The notes under the pieces are model-generated. The model ran no database searches and was not told the origin of the DNA. It worked only from the letters and a program-made list of their open reading frames with translations. A program made the position numbers and the translations under genes. From the NCBI GenBank assembly GCA_963762525.1, contig CAVXKT010000004.1:426384-490383 (forward strand): a DNA stretch of 64,000 bases. Reading direction: 5' to 3'. Numbering within the stretch: position 1 is the stretch's first letter; the number at the start of each line of letters is the position of its first letter. The stretch comes from DATFDN01 sp963762525. Lineage in GTDB: Bacteria; Pseudomonadota; Alphaproteobacteria; Acetobacterales; Acetobacteraceae. Of this stretch, positions 17,389-26,591 are shown piece after piece.

Positions 17389-18143
17389 GCGCGCCAGCCG
17401 GCCAACCGACGCTCCAGCGGACGCAGCACCAAAGCCCCTCCAGCAGCGCGAAGATGCCGATGAACACGGCGGTGTAGGCGAGCACGCTGGCGATATCGAA
17501 AAACTGAAAGAACGTGCCGAGCTTGAAACCGACGCCGCTGCTGGCGCCGATCAGCTCCGCCACCAGCACGATCTTCCAAATCAGCGCGATGCCGTTGCGC
17601 GTCGCCGCCATCAGATAGGGATAGAGCTGCGGCAAATAGAGCCGCAGAAAGATCCGGCGGCGGCGCAGACCGAAGGCCCGACCGACCTGAAGCAATTCGT
17701 TGTCGATCGCACGCGCGCCCTCGCGCACGCTGACGATCACGGTCGGGATCTTGTTCAGTGCCACCGCCAGCACGATGGCGAATTCGTTCAGCCCGACCCA
17801 GACGAAAACCAGAATGATGATGACCAGCGCCGGCATGTTCAGCGCCACCATCAGCGGTGCGTCCAGCAGCAGGTTCATCCGCCGGCTCGCATCCCATCGC
17901 AATGCCGAGCACGAGTTCCGACCAGCATGGCCAGGATGAAGCTCGCGGCGACCCGCGCCAAGGTAATGGCGACCTGGCGCGGCAACTCGCCCGACCCGGC
18001 CTCGGCGATCAGCCGCGCCAGCACGGCGCCCGGCGTCGGCAGAATACGGTCGGCGAGCAAGGACGGCCGCGATCTCCCACGCAGCCAGCAGGAGGACGAC
18101 CGAGAGCGCCCGCGTCGCGCGGATGCGCAGGAAGCCGGCCCAT
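17385..18143 (-). CDS. ABC transporter permease, NitT/TauT type (frameshifted)
   Basis: About 250-residue inner-membrane permease of the SsuC/TauC family. Visible segments are ATRALSVVLLLAAWEIAAVL, GELPRQVAITLARVAASFIL, MPALVIIILVFVWVGLNEF, the cytoplasmic EAA-like loop AFGLRRRRIFLRLYLPQLYPYL and late helices ending LLERRLAGWRA. Frameshifts lie near 18135, 18060 and 17880 and at the C-terminus near 17430. ATG at 18141-18143 reads into MAGFLRIR if one G of GGG is removed. It couples to the ATPase by ATGA. Confidence 0.78.
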
Positions 18144-18149
18144 GGCCGA

Positions 18150-19136
18150 TCAGAACTGAACGCCGGACCAGAACGTGCCCGGAGCCAGCTCGGCGCTACC
18201 GCCCGTAACCTCCTCGCCGCCGATCTCCGCCAGCAGATGGAACAGCTGTTCGGCGCCCACCTCCTCGCCCTCGGCTCATGTTTCACGATGCCGGCGCGGT
18301 AGGCGCTCGCGCAGCGCAATCAGCATCGCCTCGTTCTCGGCGCGCGTGAGCGGTCTGATCCGGTTCCATTCCTGGTCGGAAGTCGCCAGGATATCTTGGG
18401 CGGCGACCGAGGCGCGCACGAAATCCTGCATGACGCCCGGATGCGCCGCCGCCCATTTCTCGGAGAACACCCAGCCGAGCAGCGGCACATCATCGAGCCA
18501 TCCCGAGCGCCGCCATCATCTGCTTGACCGAGAGCAACTCGACGAAGCCGATGCCCTTCAGCCGCGCGGCATAGTTCCAGAAATTGAGCACCGCCGGCAA
18601 CTCGCCGCGCCGCAGCAGCTCGTTCAGCAGCGGCGGCACGCCGAACACCGGCTGCATCGCCGTCGCCGGATCGGCGCCAAGCATCCGGCGTCCATAGGCG
18701 CGAAACAACAGCCAGCTTTTGTCGACCGCGTTGCCGGCGACACCGATCTTGCGGGATCGCAAGTCCGCCGGCGTGGTGACGGCGGCATCGGGGCGCACCA
18801 TCAGCGCGCCGACGGCGCTCGACGCGGCACGAAGGTGAAATCCGCCCCGGCCCGACGCTGTCGGGAGACCCAGATGAAATCGGTCAGGATGACATCGACC
18901 GAGCCCGCTTGCAGCGCCACCGCGGGCGCATCCTTGCCGACCAGCTCGGTCTCGGACACGGCGATTCCCTGCGCCGCATCCAGGCCGTGATGGTGCATCA
19001 CGTCGAGTTCCCATTGCGCGGTGCCCGACTGCATCACCCCCACGCGGACTTGTTGAAGGGCGGCATGTGCGGAGCCGCCCAGGGTTGCGAACAGCAGTCC
19101 GAGCAGGGCGATCGCCGCGCGCGAAAATCGTCTCAT
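18150..19136 (-). CDS. ABC transporter periplasmic binding protein, NMT1/NitT/TauT type (frameshifted)
   Basis: Secreted binding protein. MRRFSRAAIALLGLLFATLG with SAHA forms a signal peptide with AxA cleavage. The mature part reads LQQVRVGVMQSGTAQWELDV, ALQAGSVDVILTDFIWVSRQR, GALMVRPDAAVTTPADLRSRKIG and LLGWVFSEKWAAAHPGVMQDF, as in the NMT1/SsuA class. Frameshifts near 18835, 18495 and 18285; joined length about 328. The ligand is unknown. Its position between PQQ genes and a TonB/receptor locus suggests a link to C1 metabolism or quinoprotein maturation. Confidence 0.78.
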
Positions 19137-19251
19137 GCCGGTCCTCGAAGTAAGGAGCGGTGCATAGACCCATTCGAGCGGCGGTTGAAGGGATCGGGAT
19201 TGCCCCGCCGCGGCCGCCGTCATACCGTCCGCGGAAATTCGGAGGGAGGAC

Positions 19252-19602
19252 ATGCGACAGGCGTGGATCGCCGGGGCGACGCTCTGTGCGGCGGTGATCG
19301 CGGCGTCGATGGCGGGCGCGGCTGATCGTCTGGTCGCTTACAATCTGACGACGGCAACCGAGTTCAAGGCGCTCTATCTGGCGCCGGCGGGCACCCGCGG
19401 CTGGGGGCCCAACCAGGTGCTGAATGACAAGGATAAGGTTTGGGATTCCTCCGAGCGCCTGCGATTGACCGGCGTTACCCGCGGACGCTTCGACGCTCGT
19501 CTGATCGACAGCAAGGGGCGGACCTGCACCCTCGCCGGCGTGGACTTGACCAGGGACACCAGTTTTGACGTTCGCGACGCCGATCTGGCATCTTGTCACT
19601 GA
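19252..19602 (+). CDS. small secreted protein of unknown function
   Basis: 116 residues with a clear signal peptide (MRQAWIAGATLCAAVIAASM, AGAA cleavage). The mature part has a small beta-rich look: VAYNLTTATEFKALYLAPAG, RGWGPNQVLNDKD, FDARLIDSKGRTCTLAGVDL, ending with a Cys near the C-terminus that may pair with the Cys in RTCTL. Similar short periplasmic proteins with 'LYLxPxGxxxWGPN' occur in proteobacteria (from memory) without known role. The start is preceded by GGAGGG. TonB begins inside its last 40 bases in another frame. Confidence 0.65.
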   Translation: MRQAWIAGATLCAAVIAASMAGAADRLVAYNLTTATEFKALYLAPAGTRGWGPNQVLNDKDKVWDSSERLRLTGVTRGRFDARLIDSKGRTCTLAGVDLTRDTSFDVRDADLASCH

Positions 19603-20541
19603 AGCGGGCACGACATCGGCGCCGCCGATCCGCGCGCCGCAGCGCTGGCGCGATCCGGCGCCTATTCCGGCTTCGGCGCCGACGCTCATTGCCGCGCACC
19701 CGGCCGCACGTGGCGCAAACCGGCGAAGGCCCTATCAACGCTCGTGCGCGATCGTTTCGCTTGCGCTGCACATGGCAATCGTGGGCGGGCTTATCTGGGC
19801 GACAAGGGCAACCGTGTTCGGTCCGGCGCCGGAGCCGATCGACGTCACGCTGATGATGGAGCCGGCGCCGACCCCGGCGACGCCGGTGCCGGAGCCGGAG
19901 GCTGTGAAGCCCTCGCCGCCCGCCGCACCGGCCGCGCCGGCGCGCCGGCCGTGCCGGTCGCGCCAGTCACCGCCGCGCCGCCTCCCGTTGCGCCCGAAAC
20001 CCCGCCGCCACCGACGCGGCCGACGGTGGCGCCCGAAACGCCGCCGCCACCGGCGGCCGCGCCGGCGCCCCGCCGCCGGCCAGCCGACGCCGCGCGAGCC
20101 TCCCACCAGCCGTGTCCGAGCCGCTCCCGCTGCCGCCGCCTCCCGCGCCTGCCGCAACTGCGGGAGCCCGCGCGCGCTCCGCTCCCTAACCCGCCGCGAA
20201 TGCAGCCGAACCCGGAAGCGGGAGCGGTCTCGGCGGCGAAGCCGGCGAACCCGGTGTTGGTGCCGCCGCGTCCGGTGATCGGGTTAGCGAGCAACGCCCC
20301 GCCCGCTTACCCGCCGTTGGCGCTTCGCCGCCGTGAGGAGGGGCGCGTCGTCGTGCAGGTCACGGTGTCGGTGAGCGGCGCCGCTCTCGCCGTCTCGGTC
20401 GTGCAAAGCAGCGGCCATCCCAGCCTGGACACGGCGGCTGCGGAGAAGGTTCGGCAATGGCGGTTCGAACCGGCGACGCGGGGCGGCGTGCCGGTGCAGG
20501 GCGTCGCCGACGCGCCGATTACGTTTCGGCTGCCCGATTGA
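19565..20541 (+). CDS. tonB: TonB energy-transducing protein (frameshifted)
   Basis: Inner-membrane protein that transmits proton motive force to TonB-dependent receptors. One helix, CAIVSLALHMAIVGGLIWAT, follows a short cytoplasmic part; a long Pro-rich periplasmic spacer (EPAPTPATPVPEPEAVKP..., ETPPPPTRPTVAPETPPPP) comes next, and the C-terminal domain includes PAYPPLALRRREEGRVVVQV and KVRQWRFEPATRGGVPV. Frameshifts within the GC-rich Pro spacer (near 19935, 20090 and 20190). The start is uncertain (TTG 19565 overlaps the preceding gene). It likely energises the receptor at 22681. Confidence 0.82.
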
Positions 20542-20557
20542 ATTGAGCGCCGACGGG

Positions 20558-21181
20558 TTATCCCGGCGAGACGCCGATCTCGATCGCGAGGCGGATGAGA
20601 TCGGCGGTACGCGAGACCCCGAGCTTGGCCTTGATCTGGCCGCACGTATTGGCGACCGTCTTGTAGCCGATGCCGAGCGCGGCGGCGATCTCGGTCATGC
20701 TGCGGCCGGCCGCCAAATGGCGCAAAATCTCCAGATCGCGACTCCCGAGCCGACCCAGCCGGTTCGTCACCGAGGCGTTCTGAATGGCCAATTTCTGGGC
20801 GATCTCGTTCTCGATGTAGCGCCCGCCTCCCGCCACCTTCCGGACCGCCCCCAGCAACTCCTCGGGCGCGGCGTTCTTGCTCACGTAGCCTTTCGCGCCA
20901 GCCTCGATCGCCCGCGCGGCGTAGAGCGGCTCCGCGTGCATGCTGAGCACCAGTATGCGCGCCGTCTGGTCCTCCGTGCGCAGTCGTCGCAACAGCTCGA
21001 GACCGCCGATGCCCGGCAGATTGAGGTCAAGTATAATCAGCTCCGGACGCGCGTCGCGCATCAGAGCCAGGGCATCCGGCCCGGTCGCCGCCTCGAAGGT
21101 CACGATGCCGGGGATCGTGGCGAGCAATCCGCGCAAGCCCGCGCGCACGATCGAATGGTCCTCGACGAGCAAAACCTTCAT
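20558..21181 (-). CDS. NarL/LuxR-type response regulator
   Basis: 207 residues, intact. Receiver domain with VEDH (acidic pocket), phospho-acceptor Asp in LIILDLNLPGIGG (residue 52), LSMHAE and Lys in GYVSKNA. The C-terminal LuxR helix-turn-helix is RLGSRDLEILRHLAAGRSMTEIAAALGIGYKTV. Its start overlaps the stop of the partner kinase (21178-21181). Similar kinase/LuxR regulator pairs (FlhSR, MoxYX) control methanol and formaldehyde genes in Paracoccus; the shared architecture and PQQ setting make that role attractive but unproven. Confidence 0.9.
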   Translation of the reverse strand: MKVLLVEDHSIVRAGLRGLLATIPGIVTFEAATGPDALALMRDARPELIILDLNLPGIGGLELLRRLRTEDQTARILVLSMHAEPLYAARAIEAGAKGYVSKNAAPEELLGAVRKVAGGGRYIENEIAQKLAIQNASVTNRLGRLGSRDLEILRHLAAGRSMTEIAAALGIGYKTVANTCGQIKAKLGVSRTADLIRLAIEIGVSPG

Positions 21182-22524
21182 GGCAACGTCGCGAGCTGCC
21201 GAGCGACGGCGGGCAAGGGCAGTCGGGCGACGATTCCCCAGCCGGCGCCGGTCCGCCCGCTCTCGATCGAGAGGGTCCCGGCCAGAGCCGCCAGGCGTTC
21301 CCGCATGCCCCTGAGTCCGAACCCGGGTCCCAACGCCGACGCCGAGCCGGCCCCGTTATCGCTCACGCGAACGACGATCTCGCCGGCCTCGTCGCGAATG
21401 GCGATCTCGATCCGGCTCGGCCGGCCATGGCGCACCGCATTGCTCAAACCCTCCTGAACGATGCGGTAGATCGTCTCCTTCAACGGGTCGGGAACGGTTG
21501 CCTCGTCGACGGACAGCACGACCGAGAAGACGATCGCGGGGCAATGCGCACGCCAGAATGCGATCAGGCTTTCGACCGCCGGACACAGCCCGAGCTCGAT
21601 GGCGCGAAGCGGCCACAAGCGGCCCAAGAGGTCCCTTATGTGTCGCTGCGCGCGCGCGATCACCTCGCTGATCGCTCGTACCTGCTCGGGGATGTCATTG
21701 CTCCGCCCGGCCTTCGCCAGTTCGCCGATCGTCGCGGCGGTCATGCTCACCGCGAACAGCGATGGGCCGATCTCGTCGTGCAGGTCGCGCGCAAGGTCGG
21801 CGCGCTCCTCCTCCTGCAGATTGCTGAGCTGCTCGTGCAGCCGCAGGTTCTGCGCCTCGATCGCGGCGAGACGCGCGGCCGTTCGATTAAATCCACTCGC
21901 CAGCGCGGCGAACTCCGGCGGACCTTCCTCGGCCACGCGGGCGCTGTAGTCGCCCGAGCCGATGCGCGACAACCCGGAGATCAATCCGATGACCGGGCGA
22001 AGCAGCCGCCTGACCGTCCATGATATGAATGCCAGCGCCAGAACGCAGAAGACAAATAATGCCAAAATGGCATCACGGAAATCGCCCCAGACCTCTCCCG
22101 CCTCGTTGGTGGGATCGGTCGCCAGCCGGATAATCAGCCGGTCGGCGGTGCCCAAGGGGACGCTGACATCAACCGGCGCCATCTGCGGATCGATCAATCC
22201 GCCGAACCATCCCGGCACGGCGAAGGCCGGCGGGAACAGCCGTGACCGAGCCAGCACGGCACCGCGCGGGTCGAGGAGCGTCGCGCGCACATGGCGATTG
22301 CCGTCGAAGGTGCGGATGAGCCGGCGCAGTTCATGCGTCGGCTCGCCGACCGAGGACCGCTCCTTGACGGCGTCGCGGACGGTCTGCTCGCCCACTTCCA
22401 GCGCCGCCGTCAGTTCGGTTTGAACCGAGCGCACCGCATGCCAACCGGCCAACATGCAGCCGAACACCATGCTGAACGCCAGCGGGACAGCGAGCGAGAC
22501 GACCAGGCGAAGGCGCAATGACAT
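21178..22524 (-). CDS. membrane sensor histidine kinase, HisKA_3 type
   Basis: 448 residues from ATG 22524 (MSLRLRLVVSLAVPLAFSMV). Two membrane helices (residues 5-27 and about 145-165) flank a periplasmic sensor region of about 110 residues. A HAMP segment RRLLRPVIGLISGLSRIG follows, then the HisKA_3 phospho-acceptor box ERADLARDLHDEIGPSLFAV and HATPase motifs EGLSNAVRHG, VSDNGAG and GFGLRGMRERLAAL. It pairs with the LuxR-type regulator by overlapping genes. The ligand is unknown. It diverges from the TonB-dependent receptor, which it may control. Confidence 0.9.
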   Translation of the reverse strand: MSLRLRLVVSLAVPLAFSMVFGCMLAGWHAVRSVQTELTAALEVGEQTVRDAVKERSSVGEPTHELRRLIRTFDGNRHVRATLLDPRGAVLARSRLFPPAFAVPGWFGGLIDPQMAPVDVSVPLGTADRLIIRLATDPTNEAGEVWGDFRDAILALFVFCVLALAFISWTVRRLLRPVIGLISGLSRIGSGDYSARVAEEGPPEFAALASGFNRTAARLAAIEAQNLRLHEQLSNLQEEERADLARDLHDEIGPSLFAVSMTAATIGELAKAGRSNDIPEQVRAISEVIARAQRHIRDLLGRLWPLRAIELGLCPAVESLIAFWRAHCPAIVFSVVLSVDEATVPDPLKETIYRIVQEGLSNAVRHGRPSRIEIAIRDEAGEIVVRVSDNGAGSASALGPGFGLRGMRERLAALAGTLSIESGRTGAGWGIVARLPLPAVARQLATLP

Positions 22525-22581
22525 CCCGAATGCCCTTCCATGAGCCCACGGTAGGCATCTCTCCCTGCCGCCGGCCAGGTC

Positions 22582-22595
22582 GGGAAACCTTTCCC
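22582..22595. promoter_or_regulatory. palindrome between the sensor kinase and the receptor
   Basis: GGGAAACCTTTCCC, perfect 6-bp arms, in the 156-bp divergent gap between the kinase (minus) and the TonB-dependent receptor (plus). Position and symmetry suit a dimeric regulator such as the neighbouring LuxR-type protein. No experimental or consensus support is visible. Confidence 0.35.
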
Positions 22596-22680
22596 TCACA
22601 ATCGGGAACTCTTGCCATAGGCGGCCATCGCGGGGCGCTGTCTAATCCGGCGGCGGACAGAATGTCATGAAGGGAGGCTC

Positions 22681-25082
22681 ATGGTTCAGCAAGTGCTCCG
22701 CGCCGTGCTCCTCGTCCAGCACCGGGGCATCCTGATGCTGGCGGCGTTTCTGTGTCTCGCCGGCCGGCTACAGGCGGCGTCGGAACCGCCGGCTGCGACG
22801 CCGCCTGTACCCGCGACCGGACAAGACGCGAGTGTCACCCAGTTGCCGGGTGTCACCGTGATCGGTGCCACGCCGTTGCTCGGTTCAGGCATCGACCGCG
22901 ACAAGGTGCCGGCGGCGAGCACGATCCTGGACGCACAGCAAATCTCTCGGAACGGCCCGGCTGATGCGCTGGGGGCGCTGCAAGAGCAGGTGGGTGCGAT
23001 CAATCTGAACTCGGCGTCCGGCAACCCGCAGCAGCCGACCCTGCTCTACCACGGTTTCGCGGCGGGCGCGTTGCAAGGAACCGAGCAAGGTCTCGCCGTG
23101 TATCTGAACGGCGTGCGCTTCAACCAGGCGTTCGGCGATACCGTGGACTGGGATCTGATCCCCGACATCGCCATCAACCGGGTGAACGTCGAGGGATCGA
23201 ACCCCGCCTTCGGCCTCAACGCGCTCGGCGGGGCGATCAACGTGCAGTTGAAGGATGGTTTCGTCTATCACGGCGGCGAGGCCACGCTCTACGGCGGGTC
23301 CTTCGGGCAGATCGGCGGCCAAATTCAGGTACCGGCAAGCAGTCGGGCAATGTGGCCGCCTACATCGCCGCCAGCGGATTGCGCGAGAACGGCTGGCGTG
23401 ATTTGCAATCTTCCGACGTGCAGAACTTGTACGGCGATGTCGGCTGGCGCAGCGACAGGGCCGAGCTGCATGTCAATCTGACCCTGGCGCATTCCGACCT
23501 GAACGGGCCGGGTACCTCACCGGTGGAGTTGCTGGCCGCCGATCCGGCCGCCCAGTTCACCGCGCCCAACGAAATCTCGAACGAGTATCTTCGGCTCAGC
23601 GCGACCGGGAATTACAATTTCAACGACTACTACCTCGATCCAGGCCCTCGCCTATTACACTTACTTCCATCAGTCGGTGCTGAACGGGAACGTCGGCGCG
23701 ACTCTGCCTTGCACCAACGGCTCCGGCCTGCTGTGCGACCAGAACGGCAATCCCGCGACGACGCTCGGCGGCGCATTCATTCCGGCCTTTCTCGGCACCG
23801 ACCCGTATAGCTACTCGCAACTGGACAGCCAGAGCACCAATACCAATGGCTATGGCGCTTCGGCACAGGTGACGAACACGCGCGAACGTCGTCGGGCGAC
23901 CCAACCATTTCGTTGCTGGGCTCAGCTTCGATGGCGCGCAGACGCTGTTCGGCGGCACGTCCGTGGTCGGCGGCATTACGCCGATTGACCCGCGTGTTCG
24001 TCGGCCCCGGCGTGATAATCGACGAGCCGGGCGACAGATCAGCCGGTGCGCGTCGCGGTCAGCAACGCCAGCTACGGGCTGTTTCTGGTGGACACGCTCG
24101 ATCTCACCGACCGGCTCTCGCTGACCGCGTCGGGGCGGCTAAACGTCATCCGAACCGATCTCGATGATCGCAACGGCGGCGACCTCACCGGCAATCACAC
24201 CTACTCCCACTTCAATCCCGGCATCGGCGGCGCCTACAGGATCGCGCCGGCGCTCAACCTCTACGCCGGCTACTCGGAGGCGAACCGCGCGCCGACGCCG
24301 GCCGAACTGTCATGCGCCGGCCCGGCCGATTCGTGCAGCCTCGCCAATTTCTTCGTCGGCGATCCCGAATCTCAAACAGGTGGTGGCGCATACGGTGGAG
24401 GCCGGGTTGCGCGGCTCGCTGCCGGCCTTCGGCGACGGCCGCCTGTCCTACAATCTGGGCCTCTTCCACACCGTGCTTGACGATGACATCGCGTTCGTCA
24501 ACAGCGTCACCCTGAATCGGGCATTCTTCACCAATATCGGGCAGACACGCCGGCAAGGCGTGGATATCGGCATCCGCTACCAGGCACCGCGCTGGAACGC
24601 CTGGCTGGACTACGCCTATATCGACGCCACCTATCGCAGCGGCTTCGTCGAAGTCCGCCGGCAGCAACCCGGCAGCCGACGCCGACGGCAACCTGACGAT
24701 CCAGCCGGGTGACCGGCTTCCCGGGATTCCGCGTCACCAACTCAAGCTGGGCGGCACCTACAGGATCACGGACCAGTGGAGTATCGGCGCGGTCGTCATC
24801 GCCGAGGGCAAGACCTTCCTGACCGGCGATGAGGCGAATCTGACGAAGCCCCTGCCGGCCTTCTTCACGCTCAACCTCAACACCGCCTACCAGCTCACGC
24901 CGCGCGTTGCAGCTGTTCGGCCTGGTCTCCAATGTGACCAACTCCAAATACTATACGTTCGGCACCTTTTCGCCGACCTCGTCGGTGTTTCTGGCGCAGG
25001 CGCCCGAGCGCGACCAATGCGCGCGCCTACAGCCCCGCCGCCCCGGTCGGCGGATTTGCCGGCGTGCGGATGGATTTCTGAG
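22681..25082 (+). CDS. TonB-dependent outer-membrane receptor (frameshifted)
   Basis: About 800-residue receptor with signal peptide (GILMLAAFLCLAGRLQA). Plug domain: QLPGVTVIGATPLLGSG (TonB-box region), RNGPADALGALQEQVGAINLN, VYLNGVRFNQAFGDTVDWDL, NPAFGLNALGGAINVQLKDG. Barrel strands follow (YAGYSEANRAPTPAEL, YNLGLFHTVLDDDIAFVNS, LKLGGTYRITDQWSIGAVV) and the end is VGGFAGVRMDF with terminal Phe. At least seven frameshifts after 23330; every piece keeps family order. Starts behind AAGGGAGG. Neighbours (PQQ genes, TonB, ABC importer, cytochrome c) point to uptake of something used in quinoprotein metabolism, such as PQQ or a lanthanide carrier, but siderophore or other substrates are possible. 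Confidence 0.85.
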
Positions 25083-25090
25083 GGGCGGGG

Positions 25091-25480
25091 TTACTGAACC
25101 TTCTGGCCGTCCGGGCCGAAGGTCTTGAGGTAGGCGATCACGTCCTTCACCGTCTGCGGGTTCTTGATGCCGACGAAGATCATCTTCGTGCCCGGCACCA
25201 CGGTTTGCGGACTGGCGAGATACTTCTCAAGCGTCGGCTCGTCCCAGGTCAGGCCGGAATTCTTGTTCGCGGCCGAATAGTCGAAGCCGGGATAGGTGCC
25301 CGCCTTGCGACCGACGACGCCGTTCAGCACCGGACCGACGGCGTCCTTGGCGCCCGGTCCGATCTGATGGCACGCGCGGCAGACGACGAATGCCTTTTCG
25401 CCGGCGGCGACATCCTGCGCGCGCGCCGCACCGACGGCCAGAGCAATCAACGGCACCGCAAGCAGCACGATACGGACCAC
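25091..25480 (-). CDS. class I cytochrome c (c2/c550-like)
   Basis: 129 residues, intact. Signal peptide MVRIVLLAVPLIALAVGAA with ARAQ cleavage; one haem site CRACH at residues 34-38; axial Met in VVPGTKMIFVGI. Length and motifs match periplasmic mitochondrial-type cytochrome c2 that accepts electrons from bc1 or from quinoprotein dehydrogenases and passes them to an oxidase. It converges on the receptor gene (8 bp between stops). Possible electron acceptor for a PQQ-dependent alcohol dehydrogenase, though no such dehydrogenase is in the window. Confidence 0.9.
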   Translation of the reverse strand: MVRIVLLAVPLIALAVGAARAQDVAAGEKAFVVCRACHQIGPGAKDAVGPVLNGVVGRKAGTYPGFDYSAANKNSGLTWDEPTLEKYLASPQTVVPGTKMIFVGIKNPQTVKDVIAYLKTFGPDGQKVQ

Positions 25481-25559
25481 GAAACCCCCGCGTTCAAATC
25501 TATTGCTGGCGAGGTTTCGACATCATTCGCCGCCGCTGTCAACGCCCGACGAAGCCAAC

Positions 25560-25772
25560 TCACGCGTTGCTGTCAACCTTGTCGGGCCAGACGCAGCGCC
25601 AGCGGCTGATCCGTTCGCCGGGGTACTGCTGCATCATCTGCGCCATGTAGGGCGGCGCCGCCATCATGCAGCTGTTCAGCGAGCCGCGCGATTCGAACAG
25701 GAAATGCTTTTCGGAACAGTTGGTCGGATTGGCGATGGAGCAGATGACGACGATCAGCTCGACGAGATTCAC
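25560..25772 (-). CDS. small conserved alphaproteobacterial protein
   Basis: 70 residues beginning (GTG) MNLVELIVVICSIANPTNC, with EKHFLFESRGSLNSCMMAAPPY and RISRWRCVWPDK. Four cysteines and a compact conserved look; similar short proteins of unknown function recur in alphaproteobacteria (from memory). The GTG start follows AAGGAG with good spacing, and that site lies in the 12-bp gap after fhcC, so the gene is probably the last of the fhc operon. No function is proposed. Confidence 0.7.
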   Translation of the reverse strand: MNLVELIVVICSIANPTNCSEKHFLFESRGSLNSCMMAAPPYMAQMMQQYPGERISRWRCVWPDKVDSNA

Positions 25773-25784
25773 GGGCGAACTCCT

Positions 25785-26591
25785 TCACCGGGGCATGAGC
25801 AACTCGCCTCGGCCCCGGGTCGCCATGTCGCCGTTGAACCGGCGCATCGGCGCGGTCACGAGGCGAGCGGCTTCGGGCAGGAGCGAATCGACGGCACGGG
25901 CCAACAGGCGAAGGAATAGCAGATCGGCGCCGCCGACCGGAACGAAAGTCGGCGCCGGTGCGCAGGCGCGGCCGAGCACGATGGTCCCGCGCCGCATCAG
26001 CATCCCGACCATCTCGCCGGCACCGCCGCAGATGATCAGCGTGCCGGCGATCATGGCAGCTCCGGCGAGGCGCCCCGCGTCGCCGGCGACGACGATGAGA
26101 CCGCGCCGCATCCGCTCGCCCGCCCGCTCCCCCGCATCCCCGCGCACGAGGACGGTGCCGCCGCGCATCCCCGCCCGTTCCCCCGCGAGCGGGCCGCCGA
26201 GAAAGGCGCCGGCACTGCCGCCGATCTCGATATGGCCGCCCCGCGCGCCGGAGGCGGCGAACACGCCGGCATTGCCGGCGATGATGAGCCGCCCGCCGGC
26301 AAACGCCCGCCCCGCCCGCGCGCCGGCGTCTCCCTCCAGGATCAGACTGCCGCTCTGCATTCCCTCGCCGACGCGATCAAATCGCTCCGACCCGCCCTCG
26401 ATCACCAGGGCCGAGCGCTCGCCATCGCGCACGGTGAAGATATCGCCGACAAGCACCCGCTCGCGGGTGGTTTCCAAATGCAGCCGCTCGATTGCGGCGA
26501 TGTCGAGATCGGCGAGCCGGTCGGGCGTGAGCGGCGAGAGATCGAGACGCTGCGAGGGCGGGGCGCGCAGCACCAGCCTGAGCGCGGTCAC
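25785..26591 (-). CDS. fhcC: formyltransferase/hydrolase complex subunit C (formylmethanofuran dehydrogenase subunit C-like)
   Basis: 268 residues. FhcC belongs to the glutamate-synthase alpha-C-terminal/FmdC beta-helix family, visible as repeated Gly-rich rungs: SGSLILEGDAGARAG, GGRLIIAGNAGVFAA, GGHIEIGGSAGAFLGG, GGTVLVRGDAGERAGE, RGLIVVAGDAGRLAG and AGTLIICGGAGEMVG. In bacteria the Fhc complex converts formyl-H4MPT to formate through methanofuran. GTG start overlaps the fhcD stop by four bases. Confidence 0.93.
   Translation of the reverse strand: MTALRLVLRAPPSQRLDLSPLTPDRLADLDIAAIERLHLETTRERVLVGDIFTVRDGERSALVIEGGSERFDRVGEGMQSGSLILEGDAGARAGRAFAGGRLIIAGNAGVFAASGARGGHIEIGGSAGAFLGGPLAGERAGMRGGTVLVRGDAGERAGERMRRGLIVVAGDAGRLAGAAMIAGTLIICGGAGEMVGMLMRRGTIVLGRACAPAPTFVPVGGADLLFLRLLARAVDSLLPEAARLVTAPMRRFNGDMATRGRGELLMPR

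Noticed and set aside
19744..20278. Separate proline-rich proteins in the tonB region
   Set aside because: They are alternative frames of the TonB spacer created by indels in GC-rich repeats.
25785..26591. Glutamate synthase alpha-subunit C-terminal domain gene
   Set aside because: The Gly-rich beta-helix is shared, but position within fhcB-A-D and length identify FhcC.
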